Below are positions 54,770 to 63,017 of a DNA stretch of 64,000 nucleotides, piece after piece. Origin of the DNA: VGDP01 sp964530335 (GTDB lineage Bacteria > Pseudomonadota > Alphaproteobacteria > SP197); NCBI GenBank assembly GCA_964530335.1, contig CAZGYG010000004.1:1-64000 (forward strand). Direction: 5' to 3'. Position numbers and translations under genes: made by a program. The notes below the pieces were generated by a model, which was not told the origin of the DNA, did not search any database, and saw only the letters and a program-made list of their open reading frames with translations. The stretch's first letter is position 1, and every line of letters starts with the position of its first letter.

Positions 54770-55147
54770 CTAATCAAGCCCGCGCGGCGGCAGCGCCAGA
54801 TCGTCGAGCCGGGCGCCGAGCGCGCGGGCCAGCGCGCGGAGCGCCTTGACGCTGCCGGGTTTGTGACCGGTCTCGATCTGCGAGAGGTAGCCGGGATCGA
54901 CGCCGGCCCGGGCCGCGAGCGCCCGCGCCGTGAGACCCCGATGGCGGCGCCAGACGCGCACGGCGCTGGCACCCGCGGCGATGCGGGCAAGCGCCTCGGG
55001 CGGCGGTCGGTCCACGCCGGCAGCCGCGGCGCGGAGCGCCTCGTAGTCGGCGCGCGGCAGCACGACGAGATCGCCCGCGTCCGGCCCGGCGAGGCCCAGG
55101 ACCCTGAGCGTGCGCCCGGTCGGCAGGTGTACGGCAAGTGCGGTCAT
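54770..55147 (-). CDS. XRE-family regulator resembling an orphan antitoxin
   Basis: A 125-residue protein. The N-terminal 45 residues include DLVVLPRADYEALRAA, a segment typical of antitoxins paired with RelE-like toxins. The C-terminal XRE helix-turn-helix occupies about residues 63-118 (RGLTARALAARAGVDPGYLS; QIETG). No toxin gene is adjacent: argH lies downstream and hemN is divergent upstream. The ATG at 55147 faces a pair of TTGCTAA-centred palindromes that probably form its own operator. A TTG at 55165 is an alternative start but lies inside the palindrome. Confidence 0.75.
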   Translation of the reverse strand: MTALAVHLPTGRTLRVLGLAGPDAGDLVVLPRADYEALRAAAAGVDRPPPEALARIAAGASAVRVWRRHRGLTARALAARAGVDPGYLSQIETGHKPGSVKALRALARALGARLDDLALPPRGLD

Positions 55148-55152
55148 GGTGT

Positions 55153-55187
55153 TTGCTAATAGCAATATGAAAATTGCTAATGGCCAA
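55153..55187. promoter_or_regulatory. Twin operator between XRE regulator and hemN
   Basis: TTGCTAATAGCAA (55153-55165) is a perfect 13-bp palindrome about a central A. TTGCTAATGGCCAA (55174-55187) is an imperfect copy. Their starts are 21 bp apart, two helical turns. The AT-rich block stands out from the GC-rich surroundings and lies between divergent genes. Confidence 0.7.
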
Positions 55188-55214
55188 TGTCCTTCAGTCG
55201 TTGATCCTTGTCAA
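55186..55214 (-). promoter_or_regulatory. Putative promoter of the XRE gene
   Basis: On the minus strand a perfect TTGACA (55214-55209) is followed after 17 bases by GACATT (55191-55186), a weak -10. The downstream operator half (55174-55187) overlaps this -10, which fits autorepression. For hemN, TTGCTA (55153-55158), 17 bases and GCTAAT (55176-55181) are embedded in the two operators. Confidence 0.4.
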
Positions 55215-55248
55215 GGCCGGGCGGCGCACCGGCCACCAGGATCGCGCC

Positions 55249-56607
55249 ATGGCCGCCACCCTGGATCGCCTGATCGAGCGCTACGACCTCGGCGTACCGC
55301 GCTACACGAGCTACCCGACGGCGCCGCATTTCGGGCCCGCCGTGACCGCCGGGGTCTACCGGCGCTGGCTCGCGGGCGTGGCCGGATCGCGCGCGCTGTC
55401 GCTCTACGTCCACGTGCCGTTCTGCGCCCGGCTGTGCTGGTTCTGCGGCTGCCACACGCGGGTGATCAATGCCTACGAGCCGGTCGCGCGCTACGTCGAT
55501 CGCGTGCTCGACGAGGCGCGCGCCGTGGCCGAGGCGATCGGCCGTGCGCCGCCGGTGCGGCATATGCATTGGGGCGGTGGCACGCCGACCAACCTCAAGG
55601 CCCGGGACGTGCGCCGCCTGGCCGAAGGGCTGCGCCGCGCCTTCCCGTTCGCGGCGGACGCCGAGTTCGCCGTCGAGGTCGATCCCCGCACGCTGACCGA
55701 GGACACGGCGACGGCGCTGGCCGAGGCCGGCGTCAACCGGGCGAGCCTCGGCGTGCAGGACTTCGACCCGGCGGTCCAGGCGGCGATCAACCGGCACCAG
55801 ACCTACGCCATGACCGCGACGGCGGCCGAAGGATTGCGCCGGCGCGGCATAAGCCGCCTCAACATCGATCTCATGTACGGCCTGCCCGAGCAGAGCGTGG
55901 CGGGCATCGAACGCACGGTGGACCAGGCCCTGGCGCTGGCCCCCGACCGCCTGGCCCTGTTCGGCTACGCCCACGTGCCCTGGATGAAGAAGCACCAGCG
56001 CCTGATCGACGAATCGAAGCTGCCGAACGCCCGCGCGCGATTCGATCAGGCGAAGACGGCGGCGGAACGGCTGGTCGGGTACGGCTACGTCGCGATCGGC
56101 CTCGACCACTTCGCCCGACCCGACGACGCGCTGGCCGTGGCGGCCGCGAACGGCGGTCTGCGCCGCAACTTCCAGGGCTACACCACCGACGCGGCGGACG
56201 CGCTGATCGGGCTCGGCGCCTCGGCGATCGGCGCGCTCGCGGAAGGTTACGTCCAGAACGTCGTCGCCGTCGCCGATTACGACGCGGCCGTCGGCGCCGG
56301 CCGGTTCGCCACGGTGCGCGGCGTCGCGCTCGACGCCGACGACCGGCTGCGGCGCGACGTCATCGAGCGGCTGATGTGCGATCTTGTCGTCGACCTCGAC
56401 GACATCGCGACGCGCCACAACGTCGGCGTCGACGACTTCGGCGACGACATGGCGGCGCTCGGGCCCATGGCCGCCGACGGTTTGGTATCGATCGAAGGAT
56501 CGCGCGTCGCCGTGACCGAGGCCGGCCGGCCGTTCCTGCGCGTCGCGGCCGCCGCGTTCGACCGTCATTTGCGCGCCGGCGCCCAGCGCCACGCCCGCGC
56601 CGTTTAG
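55249..56607 (+). CDS. hemN: Oxygen-independent coproporphyrinogen III dehydrogenase HemN
   Basis: A 452-residue radical-SAM enzyme converting coproporphyrinogen III to protoporphyrinogen IX without oxygen. It begins with the HemN-specific GVPRYTSYPTAPHFGP. The cluster motif CARLCWFCGC (CxxxCxxC followed by GC) distinguishes true HemN from HemW. MHWGGGTPTNLKA, SLGVQDFDPAVQAAINR and NIDLMYGLPEQS are further family motifs. ATG at 55249 is chosen by the family N-terminus. The promoter region holds the twin operator of the divergent XRE gene, so heme synthesis may be under its control. Confidence 0.93.
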   Translation: MAATLDRLIERYDLGVPRYTSYPTAPHFGPAVTAGVYRRWLAGVAGSRALSLYVHVPFCARLCWFCGCHTRVINAYEPVARYVDRVLDEARAVAEAIGRAPPVRHMHWGGGTPTNLKARDVRRLAEGLRRAFPFAADAEFAVEVDPRTLTEDTATALAEAGVNRASLGVQDFDPAVQAAINRHQTYAMTATAAEGLRRRGISRLNIDLMYGLPEQSVAGIERTVDQALALAPDRLALFGYAHVPWMKKHQRLIDESKLPNARARFDQAKTAAERLVGYGYVAIGLDHFARPDDALAVAAANGGLRRNFQGYTTDAADALIGLGASAIGALAEGYVQNVVAVADYDAAVGAGRFATVRGVALDADDRLRRDVIERLMCDLVVDLDDIATRHNVGVDDFGDDMAALGPMAADGLVSIEGSRVAVTEAGRPFLRVAAAAFDRHLRAGAQRHARAV

Positions 56608-57545
56608 CGGGCCCTAACTTTTCGCCCGGCCGGCCTTGCCCTTGCCTTGGTCGTGCGGTGATCGTCGAGGAAGCGCTTGACCTCGGCCAGGTAACGCCTG
56701 GGTTCCTCGTGCATGGGCAGGTGGGACGAATTCTTGAACAGCACGACCCGGCTGTCGGGCAGGGCGAGGTGCATGCGCAGCGCGCACGCGGGGCCGAGTT
56801 CGTCGAAATAGCCGACCAGGATCAACGCCGGCTGGCGGATCCGCCCCATGTCGGGGATGCGGTTCCAGTCCTTGAGGTTGCCGATGTATAGGAATTCGTT
56901 GGGCCCTTGCATCGTCATGTAGGGCCCCATGTTCCCGATGTTCCAACCGTCGAGCGAGGCCTTGAGCGACGGCGGGATCACGTCGAGCCGGTGGACGTGT
57001 CGGTAGTTCAGCAGCGTGATCGCCGCGCGGTATTCCGGATGGTCGTAGGTCCCTTCCACCTCGTGGCGCTGCATCATCGCGACGGTCTCGGGCCCGAGCG
57101 CCGCGCGCAGCCGGTCGAGCTCGGAAACCAGATGGGGCATGTCGCCGCAGGTGTTCGACAGCACCAGCGTCTTGACCGACTTCGGGTAGGTCAGCGCGTA
57201 TTCGATCGCGAGCCAGCCGCCCCACGATTGCCCGAGCAAATGCACCGCCGGCAGGTCCAGGGCGCGGAGCACGGTTTCGACCTCGCGCGCGTAGCGCCCG
57301 ATCGTCCACAGGTTGGGGTCGGTCGGCCGGTCCGAGGCGCCGGCGCCGAGCTGATCGTAGGTGACGACGCGATAGCCCGCATCGGCGAGCGGAATCAACG
57401 GATCGCGCAGGTAGTCGCAGGGCAGTCCCGGCCCACCGTTGAGCAGGAACAGGACCTCGTCGCCCCGACCGTAGCTGTAGGTGACGACCTCGTACCCATC
57501 CACCGCGACACGCTTCACGGTGCCGGGCCTGCGCGGCTTCGCCAT
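56604..57545 (-). CDS. Proline iminopeptidase-family alpha/beta hydrolase
   Basis: A 313-residue peptidase S33-type protein. It has LNGGPGLPCDYL (oxyanion region), YDQLGAGASDRP, the nucleophile elbow GQSWGGWLAIEYAL, Asp in VGYFDELGP and His in SSHLPMHEEP. Family members release N-terminal proline or hydrolyse amino-acid amides. The C-terminus is Arg/Lys-rich. A run of AAAGGGGGG precedes the ATG. It converges on hemN with a four-base overlap. Confidence 0.85.
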   Translation of the reverse strand: MAKPRRPGTVKRVAVDGYEVVTYSYGRGDEVLFLLNGGPGLPCDYLRDPLIPLADAGYRVVTYDQLGAGASDRPTDPNLWTIGRYAREVETVLRALDLPAVHLLGQSWGGWLAIEYALTYPKSVKTLVLSNTCGDMPHLVSELDRLRAALGPETVAMMQRHEVEGTYDHPEYRAAITLLNYRHVHRLDVIPPSLKASLDGWNIGNMGPYMTMQGPNEFLYIGNLKDWNRIPDMGRIRQPALILVGYFDELGPACALRMHLALPDSRVVLFKNSSHLPMHEEPRRYLAEVKRFLDDHRTTKARARPAGRKVRAR

Positions 57546-57634
57546 GGCGGTTCCCCCCTTTGTCGGCGGGAACTTTGGCCGGGGCCGCGGCGAGCGTCAA
57601 CGTGCGCCGGGGCCGAACACGCGGGGAGGTGCCG

Positions 57635-58468
57635 CTACCACAGCGCGCCGGCGGCCAAGGTGATGTTCTCCATGGTGATGCCCATGGCCTCGTCGCGGCA
57701 GAGGAACGCGGCCAGGGCGCCGATCTCGGCGGGGTCTATGATGCGCTTCTGCGGGTAGCTCGCCTTGACCTCGGCGATGTACTGCTCGGGGGTGCGCTGG
57801 CGGCCCTCGCGCGCGACCATCGAGCCCAGCGCCTTGTGCATCATGCCGGTCTCGACGAAGCCCGGGCTGATGGCGTTGCAGGTGACGCCGTGGGCCGCGC
57901 CTTCGAGCGCGACGCAGCGCATGAGCCCGAGAATCCCCGCCTTGGAGGCGCAGTAGGCGGCGTTGTCCTTGGCGCCGACGGTCGCGGAGGTCGAGGCGAC
58001 GCACACGATGCGGCCCCAGCCGCGCTCGATCATGCCGGGCAGGCAACGCTTGATGGTGCGATAATAGCCGTTGAGGTTGACGTCGATGACCTGGTGCCAG
58101 AGCTCGTCCGGGTGCCCGACCATGGGCTGCTCGAGCGACATGCCGGCGACGTTGGCCAGGATGTCCACCTTGCCGAACGCGGCGACGGCCGCGTCGTAGA
58201 ACGCCTGCACCGAGGCGTCGGAGCGTACGTCGAGCTCGCACGCGGTGGCACGCACGCCGTGGCCCGCGATCTCGCGCCGCACGGCTTCGAACTCGTCGGA
58301 CGTTGGGAAGTAGCTGTCCACGCGCTCGTCCGGGGCGGGCGAGCGCGTCAGCGAGCCGATCGCCACGTCGGCCCCGGCGGCGGCGAGCGCGAGCGCCACG
58401 GCGCGGCCCTGGCCCGATCCGCCGCCGGTCACCAGGGCCGCGCGGCCCGCCAGGTATCGTTCGGTCAT
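57635..58468 (-). CDS. SDR-family oxidoreductase
   Basis: A 277-residue short-chain dehydrogenase with TGGGSGQGRAVALAL, VDILANVAGMSLEQP, the catalytic Ser in CVASTSATVG and YCASKAGILGLM. It carries an extra loop after the second strand (SLTRSPAPDERVDSYFPTSD) not found in most relatives. The substrate is unknown. AAGGA precedes the ATG. It diverges from an ABC importer operon, and the shared 128-base gap holds a GTATAC-type motif. Confidence 0.8.
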   Translation of the reverse strand: MTERYLAGRAALVTGGGSGQGRAVALALAAAGADVAIGSLTRSPAPDERVDSYFPTSDEFEAVRREIAGHGVRATACELDVRSDASVQAFYDAAVAAFGKVDILANVAGMSLEQPMVGHPDELWHQVIDVNLNGYYRTIKRCLPGMIERGWGRIVCVASTSATVGAKDNAAYCASKAGILGLMRCVALEGAAHGVTCNAISPGFVETGMMHKALGSMVAREGRQRTPEQYIAEVKASYPQKRIIDPAEIGALAAFLCRDEAMGITMENITLAAGALW

Positions 58469-58505
58469 TGTGGTCCTTGGCGGTTCCCGACCCGATACAG
58501 CGTTC

Positions 58506-58535
58506 TTGCTGGCATCGCACCGCCGCCGCTATGCT
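58506..58535 (+). promoter_or_regulatory. Putative promoter of the second ABC operon
   Basis: TTGCTG (58506-58511), an 18-base spacer and TATGCT (58530-58535) form a moderate sigma70 match. The predicted start falls within the GTATAC motif at 58544-58553, so a bound repressor would block initiation. Confidence 0.4.
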
Positions 58536-58543
58536 TCGGCCCA

Positions 58544-58553
58544 CTGTATACGC
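58544..58553. promoter_or_regulatory. GTATAC-centred operator-like motif (left copy)
   Basis: CTGTATACGC has the GTATAC core of the FadR-subfamily GntR operator pattern (tNGTm-kACNa). It lies between the divergent SDR and ABC-operon genes, 44 bases before the ATG at 58597. The same TGTATACG is found at 63971-63978. Confidence 0.45.
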
Positions 58554-58596
58554 CGAATGGGGCGATCCAGCCCCACGGAGTCGAGGGAGGCAGACC

Positions 58597-59736
58597 ATGA
58601 CATCATTTCCTAGGGATCGCGCCATCGACGGGCCGTTCGCGGCCCCGACGCGGCGGCAGGTGACATTGGGCATGGGCGCGCTGGGGGCCGCCGGGGCGCT
58701 CGGGCTCGGCCCGCGCGCGGCCAGGGCGGAAACGTCGATCAAGTGGATGGGCTGGCAGGGCTACGACGAGTGCTTCAACGCCGGCACCTTCCTGGCCGAC
58801 AGCGGCATCGCGATGGAGAAGACCTACATCAACGCCAACGAGGAGATCATCACCAAGCTCGCCGCCGGCGGTACCGGCTCGATCGACCTGATCACCATGT
58901 ACTTCGGCTACCTGCAGCCGATGGCGAGGGCCGGCTTGCTGGAGCCGTTCGACGTGGCCAAGGCGCCGAACGCCGAGAAGGTCATTCCGGAGTTCATGGA
59001 CAGCGAGGCGCTGCGCCACGATGGCCAGCTCTACGGGGTGCCGTGGACCTGGGGCTTCCTGCCGATGATGTACGACCCGGCGGCGATTCCCACCCCGACC
59101 TCGTGGAAGGATGTGCTGAAGGACGAATACAAGGGCAAGGTGGTGATGATTCACGACCCGCTCGGCAACCTCCAGGTCTGGGGCCGGGTCGTGACCGGCG
59201 CCGAGCACTCGACCATCCTCACCCACGACCAACTCAAGGAGACCATCGACTTCCTCATCAACGTCAAGAAGAACCACGCCCGCGCCTTCGCCTCGAGCTA
59301 CGGCGAGGCGTCCGACATGTTCGCGCGCGGCGAGGTGGTGATCTCGGCGCTGGGTTGGGAGGCCATGGTCGGCTTCGCCGCGACCGCCGGCAAGGTCATC
59401 GACTTCGTGATCCCCGAGGAAGGCACGGCGATGTACATGGACTGCCAGGCCATCCCGGCGGGATCGCCGAACCCTGACGCTGCGTACGCGGCGGCCAACC
59501 ACTGCCTGTCGGTGGAAGGTCAGGCGAAGATCGTCGAGGTGCTGACCCAGGGCATCACGAACCTGGACGCGATCGCCCAGACCGCGCCGGAGCACCAGGC
59601 GATCTATTCCTACGACAACATCGGCAAGGTCCTGGAGCGGGCGCGGATGGAGCCGATGCCGCCCTCCGAATCCGACGGCACGCACATCACCTACGATGAC
59701 TTCCTCGAGGAGTACGACCGCCTCCTGAAGGCATGA
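58597..59736 (+). CDS. PotD-type periplasmic substrate-binding protein
   Basis: A 379-residue binding protein with a twin-arginine signal (TRRQVTLGMGALGAAGALGL, cleavage after RARA-like AARA). The mature part is of the polyamine/opine class: TSIKWMGWQGYDECF, GSIDLITMYFGYLQPMARAG, YGVPWTWGFLPMMYDP and a C-terminal HITYDDFLEEYDRLLKA. The ligand is not evident. GGGAGG precedes the ATG at 58597. The stop overlaps the ATPase start (ATGA). Confidence 0.85.
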   Translation: MTSFPRDRAIDGPFAAPTRRQVTLGMGALGAAGALGLGPRAARAETSIKWMGWQGYDECFNAGTFLADSGIAMEKTYINANEEIITKLAAGGTGSIDLITMYFGYLQPMARAGLLEPFDVAKAPNAEKVIPEFMDSEALRHDGQLYGVPWTWGFLPMMYDPAAIPTPTSWKDVLKDEYKGKVVMIHDPLGNLQVWGRVVTGAEHSTILTHDQLKETIDFLINVKKNHARAFASSYGEASDMFARGEVVISALGWEAMVGFAATAGKVIDFVIPEEGTAMYMDCQAIPAGSPNPDAAYAAANHCLSVEGQAKIVEVLTQGITNLDAIAQTAPEHQAIYSYDNIGKVLERARMEPMPPSESDGTHITYDDFLEEYDRLLKA

Positions 59737-60803
59737 CCGCTGCGAACGCGCCGCGGCCGGACGAGGGGCACCGACCCCTCGTCCGGCTGCGGGGCCTGAC
59801 CAAGTCGTTCGGTCCGGTCGTCGCGGTTGCCCCGCTCGACCTCGACATCTACCCGGGTGATTTCTACGCGCTGCTCGGCCCGTCGGGCTGCGGCAAGACG
59901 ACGCTGCTGCGCATGGTCGGCGGATTCACCGAACCGACGGCGGGGATCATCGAGATCGACGGCCAGGACGTGACGCGCCGTGGCCCCGAGCACCGCCCGA
60001 CGAACATGGTGTTCCAGGGCTACGGCCTGTTTCCCCACATGACGGTCAGCCAGAACATCGGCTACGGGCTGCGCCTCGCCAAAGTGCCCGAAGGGGAGCG
60101 GACCGAGCGGGTCAAGGCGATCATGGCCCTGGTGCGCATCGAGGAGCTGGCGGGGCGGCGCCCCGATGCGCTGTCCGGCGGCCAGGCCCAGCGGGTGGCG
60201 CTGGCGCGCGCGCTGGTCATGCGCCCCCGCGTGCTGCTGCTCGACGAGCCGCTCGCCGCGCTCGACCTCAAGCTCAGGAAGCAGATGCAGGAGGAGTTGC
60301 GCCGCATCCACCAATCGATCGGCGGCACGTTCGTGTTCGTCACCCACGATCAGGGCGAGGCCATGGGGCTGGCCAACCGCATCGCGGTCATGGAGGCCGG
60401 CCGCTGCGTCCAGGAAGGCGGTCCCGAGGAGATCTACCTCAGGCCGCGCACCCGCTTCGTCTCGGCCTTCATCGGCGAGGCCAACATGCTGGCCGGAGCG
60501 CGGCGCGACGGCGTCGTCACCCTCAAGGCCGGCATCGCGCTGGCGGATCCCGGGCCCGACGGCCCGGTCGCGCTGGTCGTGCGGCCCGAGGCGGTCGCGC
60601 TGGGCGGCGGCGAGGTCAGCGTCGAGGGGCGGCTCGACGACGTGGTGTTCCTGGGTCCCTACACCCGCTACCGCGTCACCGCCACGAGCGGTGAGGAGAT
60701 CGTCGCGCACGTCGCCGACGGCCGATCGCGGGCGGCGACGGTGGGCGACGCGGTGCGGATCGGCTGGTCCGCCGCGGCGCACCGGGTGGTGGCCGAGGCA
60801 TGA
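59733..60803 (+). CDS. ABC transporter ATP-binding protein (PotA type)
   Basis: A 356-residue ATPase with Walker A GPSGCGKTTLLRMVGG, Q-loop VFQGYGLFPHMTVSQNI, signature LSGGQAQRVALARAL, Walker B VLLLDEPLAALDLK and switch THDQGEAMGLAN. A C-terminal TOBE-type domain begins near residue 265 (VALVVRPEAVALGG). It overlaps its neighbours by four bases on both sides, so the importer is translationally coupled. Confidence 0.88.
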   Translation: MTAANAPRPDEGHRPLVRLRGLTKSFGPVVAVAPLDLDIYPGDFYALLGPSGCGKTTLLRMVGGFTEPTAGIIEIDGQDVTRRGPEHRPTNMVFQGYGLFPHMTVSQNIGYGLRLAKVPEGERTERVKAIMALVRIEELAGRRPDALSGGQAQRVALARALVMRPRVLLLDEPLAALDLKLRKQMQEELRRIHQSIGGTFVFVTHDQGEAMGLANRIAVMEAGRCVQEGGPEEIYLRPRTRFVSAFIGEANMLAGARRDGVVTLKAGIALADPGPDGPVALVVRPEAVALGGGEVSVEGRLDDVVFLGPYTRYRVTATSGEEIVAHVADGRSRAATVGDAVRIGWSAAAHRVVAEA

Positions 60804-61642
60804 TCCGCCCGGCGCGCAAGGACGCGGCGATGCTCGGCCCGTCGGGGGCCGTGTTCCTGGTGCTGTTCGTCGCGCCGTTCGCGTTCCTGTTCGTCGTCAG
60901 CTTCTGGCGCAAGAAGATGTTCACGGTCGAGCCGGACCTGACGTTCGCCAACTACGCCGACACCTTCGCCGACTACGGCTGGCCGCTGGCGTTCACGCTG
61001 ATGGTGGCGTTCGCCATCGCCGTGCTGACGACGCTGCTGGCGTTCGCCTTCGCCTACGCCATACGGTTCCACGCCGGGCGGTTCGGCACCGCGCTTCTGT
61101 TCGTGACCCTGATCACGCTGTTCGGCGGCTATCTGGTCAAGATCTACGCGTGGAAGACGATCCTGGGCACCGAGGGGATTCTCAACTCGGCGCTGTTGAC
61201 GCTGGGCATCGTGGACCGGCCGCTGACCATCTTCATCTACAACCCCGCGGCGGTGGTCGTGACGCTGACCCATTTCCTGTTGCCGCTCGCGGTGCTGCCG
61301 ATCTTCGCCTCGCTCCGGGGCATCAAGGACATCGGCCTGGAGGCCGCGCGGGACCTGGGCGCGGGGCCGGGCCGCACGTTTCTCGACATCGTCCTGCCGC
61401 AGGCGTTGCCGGGGGTCATGGCGGCCTTCACGTTCAGCTTTCTCATCTCGGCCGGCGACTACGTGACGCCGCGCTACGTCGGCGGCCCGTACACCTCGAT
61501 GATCGGGGATTTCATCGAAGGGCAGTTCAGCCTGCGCTTCGATTGGCCGGCCGGCGCGGCGATGTCGTTCACGGTGCTCGCCGCCGCCGCCGTCGTGCTC
61601 GGTCTCGTGCGCGTGCTCGCCGGCGCGCTCAAGCCGCGATGA
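60800..61642 (+). CDS. ABC transporter permease (PotB type)
   Basis: A 280-residue permease with six predicted helices; the first is near residues 10-32 (MLGPSGAVFLVLFVAPFAFL). The EAA loop is EAARDLGAGPGRTFLDIVLP, and PGVMAAFTFSFLISAGDYVT follows as in PotB. It overlaps the ATPase and the second permease genes by four bases each. Confidence 0.87.
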   Translation: MIRPARKDAAMLGPSGAVFLVLFVAPFAFLFVVSFWRKKMFTVEPDLTFANYADTFADYGWPLAFTLMVAFAIAVLTTLLAFAFAYAIRFHAGRFGTALLFVTLITLFGGYLVKIYAWKTILGTEGILNSALLTLGIVDRPLTIFIYNPAAVVVTLTHFLLPLAVLPIFASLRGIKDIGLEAARDLGAGPGRTFLDIVLPQALPGVMAAFTFSFLISAGDYVTPRYVGGPYTSMIGDFIEGQFSLRFDWPAGAAMSFTVLAAAAVVLGLVRVLAGALKPR

Positions 61643-62418
61643 CCAGGATGATGACCAGGATTCTGTGGGGCGCGTTCTCGGGTCTCGTGACCCTGTTCAT
61701 GCTCACGCCGCTGGGCCTTGTCGTGCTGTTCTCGTTCACCGACAACGCGCTGACGAACTTCCCGATCAACGCGATCTCGCTGCACTGGTACCGCATCCTC
61801 GGCGCCAACCCGGAATTCTGGAAGGCGTTCGAGAACAGCATGATCATCTCGAGCACGGTCGCCGTGGTGTCCACGGTGATCGGGACCATGGCGGCGATGG
61901 TGCTTTCCCGCTGGCGCGAGCGCGTGGCCAACGCCGTGCTGCTCGCGCTCGCGGCGCCGGTGACGTTGCCCGCGCTGGTCATCGGCATCGCGCTGCTGGT
62001 GTTCTTCAACAAGGTCGGCGTGCCGCTCAGCCGCGCGACCGTGATCGCCAGCCACCTGGTCATCACCCAGCCGTTCGTGATCCTGATCGTGTACGCCCGC
62101 ATGGTGAACTTCGACTACGCCGCCGTGGACAGCGCGCGCGACCTGGGCGCCTCGCCGTGGCGCGCGTTCTGGACCGTGACCTTTCCCATCGTGTCCTCGA
62201 CCGTGATCGGCGCGGCGCTGATCGCGCTGGCCGTGTCGCTCGACGATTTCATCGTCACGTTCTTCACCATCGGCGGCGGCAACACCCTGCCGACGTTCAT
62301 CTGGGGCAAGGTGCGGACGTACCTGGACCCCTCGATCAACGCCATCGGCACGATCCTGATCGGGCTGACCATCGCCTCGACGGCCGTGGCGCTTTGGCTC
62401 GGACGCTATCGCGGCTGA
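61639..62418 (+). CDS. ABC transporter permease (PotC type)
   Basis: A 259-residue permease. The first helix (GLVTLFMLTPLGLVVLFSF) is followed by the PotC-like NALTNFPINAISLHWYRIL. The EAA-type loop reads DSARDLGASPWRAFWTVTFP, with the leading Glu replaced by Asp. SLDDFIVTFFTIGGGNTLP is a further PotC-type segment. ATG 61639 overlaps the previous stop; in-frame ATGs three and four codons later are alternatives. Confidence 0.87.
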   Translation: MTRMMTRILWGAFSGLVTLFMLTPLGLVVLFSFTDNALTNFPINAISLHWYRILGANPEFWKAFENSMIISSTVAVVSTVIGTMAAMVLSRWRERVANAVLLALAAPVTLPALVIGIALLVFFNKVGVPLSRATVIASHLVITQPFVILIVYARMVNFDYAAVDSARDLGASPWRAFWTVTFPIVSSTVIGAALIALAVSLDDFIVTFFTIGGGNTLPTFIWGKVRTYLDPSINAIGTILIGLTIASTAVALWLGRYRG

Positions 62419-62420
62419 CG

Positions 62421-63017
62421 ATGATCTACGTCGAGTTCATACAGCGCGACCGCTTCGTGCCCGTCGAGCTGTTCCGCGCGCTGGGCGATCAGGCGTCGTG
62501 GACCGATCCGGACGACGAGCTGGTGCTCAACGTCGGGCGCACCCTGCGGCTTGGCCCGCACCCGGCGTACATGGCGTTCTGGCGGTGCAAGGGCATGGCG
62601 CGGCTCGACGAATGGGAGGCGCACTTCCAGAGCGCGGCGGGCCTCGCCGACAGCTATGAGCAGGCGACCCACAAGGCGATCCATCTTTCGGATGCCGGGT
62701 GCTTCGACGAGATCGCCGCCGGCCCCCGCGCCGACGGCGGGCTCCAGTACATCGAGTTCCTCGACGTGCCCGGCGATACCGCCGACACGGCCATGGCCGA
62801 GCACTTCGCCAGACGCGCCGAGCGTCACGTCCCGGCGGACCTCAATCACGTCGTGCGGCGCATCGGGCTCATGGGCGGGCCGCTGGGCGACATGGCGGTG
62901 TGGACAACGCCGGATTACGCCGGGCTCGAGCCGCTGGCGCGCGAGGCGCACCCCGAAGGCCCGTTCAGGCCGCGCCGCGCCGGCGTCTACCGCCGGTTCG
63001 GCCAGGAGATTCTCTAG
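62421..63017 (+). CDS. Unrecognised protein with duplicated ferredoxin-like domain
   Basis: A 198-residue protein I cannot assign to a named family. It seems to contain two related halves: one begins MIYVEFIQRDRF and the other QYIEFLDVPGD, and each ends with a Trp-containing strand (YMAFWRCKGM; MAVWTTPDYA) followed by a helix. This pattern resembles two fused dimeric alpha/beta-barrel (NIPSNAP/EthD-like) domains. It starts two bases after the permease stop, so it belongs to the transport operon and may act on or sense its substrate. Its stop overlaps the phosphorylase stop at a CTAG. Confidence 0.6.
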   Translation: MIYVEFIQRDRFVPVELFRALGDQASWTDPDDELVLNVGRTLRLGPHPAYMAFWRCKGMARLDEWEAHFQSAAGLADSYEQATHKAIHLSDAGCFDEIAAGPRADGGLQYIEFLDVPGDTADTAMAEHFARRAERHVPADLNHVVRRIGLMGGPLGDMAVWTTPDYAGLEPLAREAHPEGPFRPRRAGVYRRFGQEIL

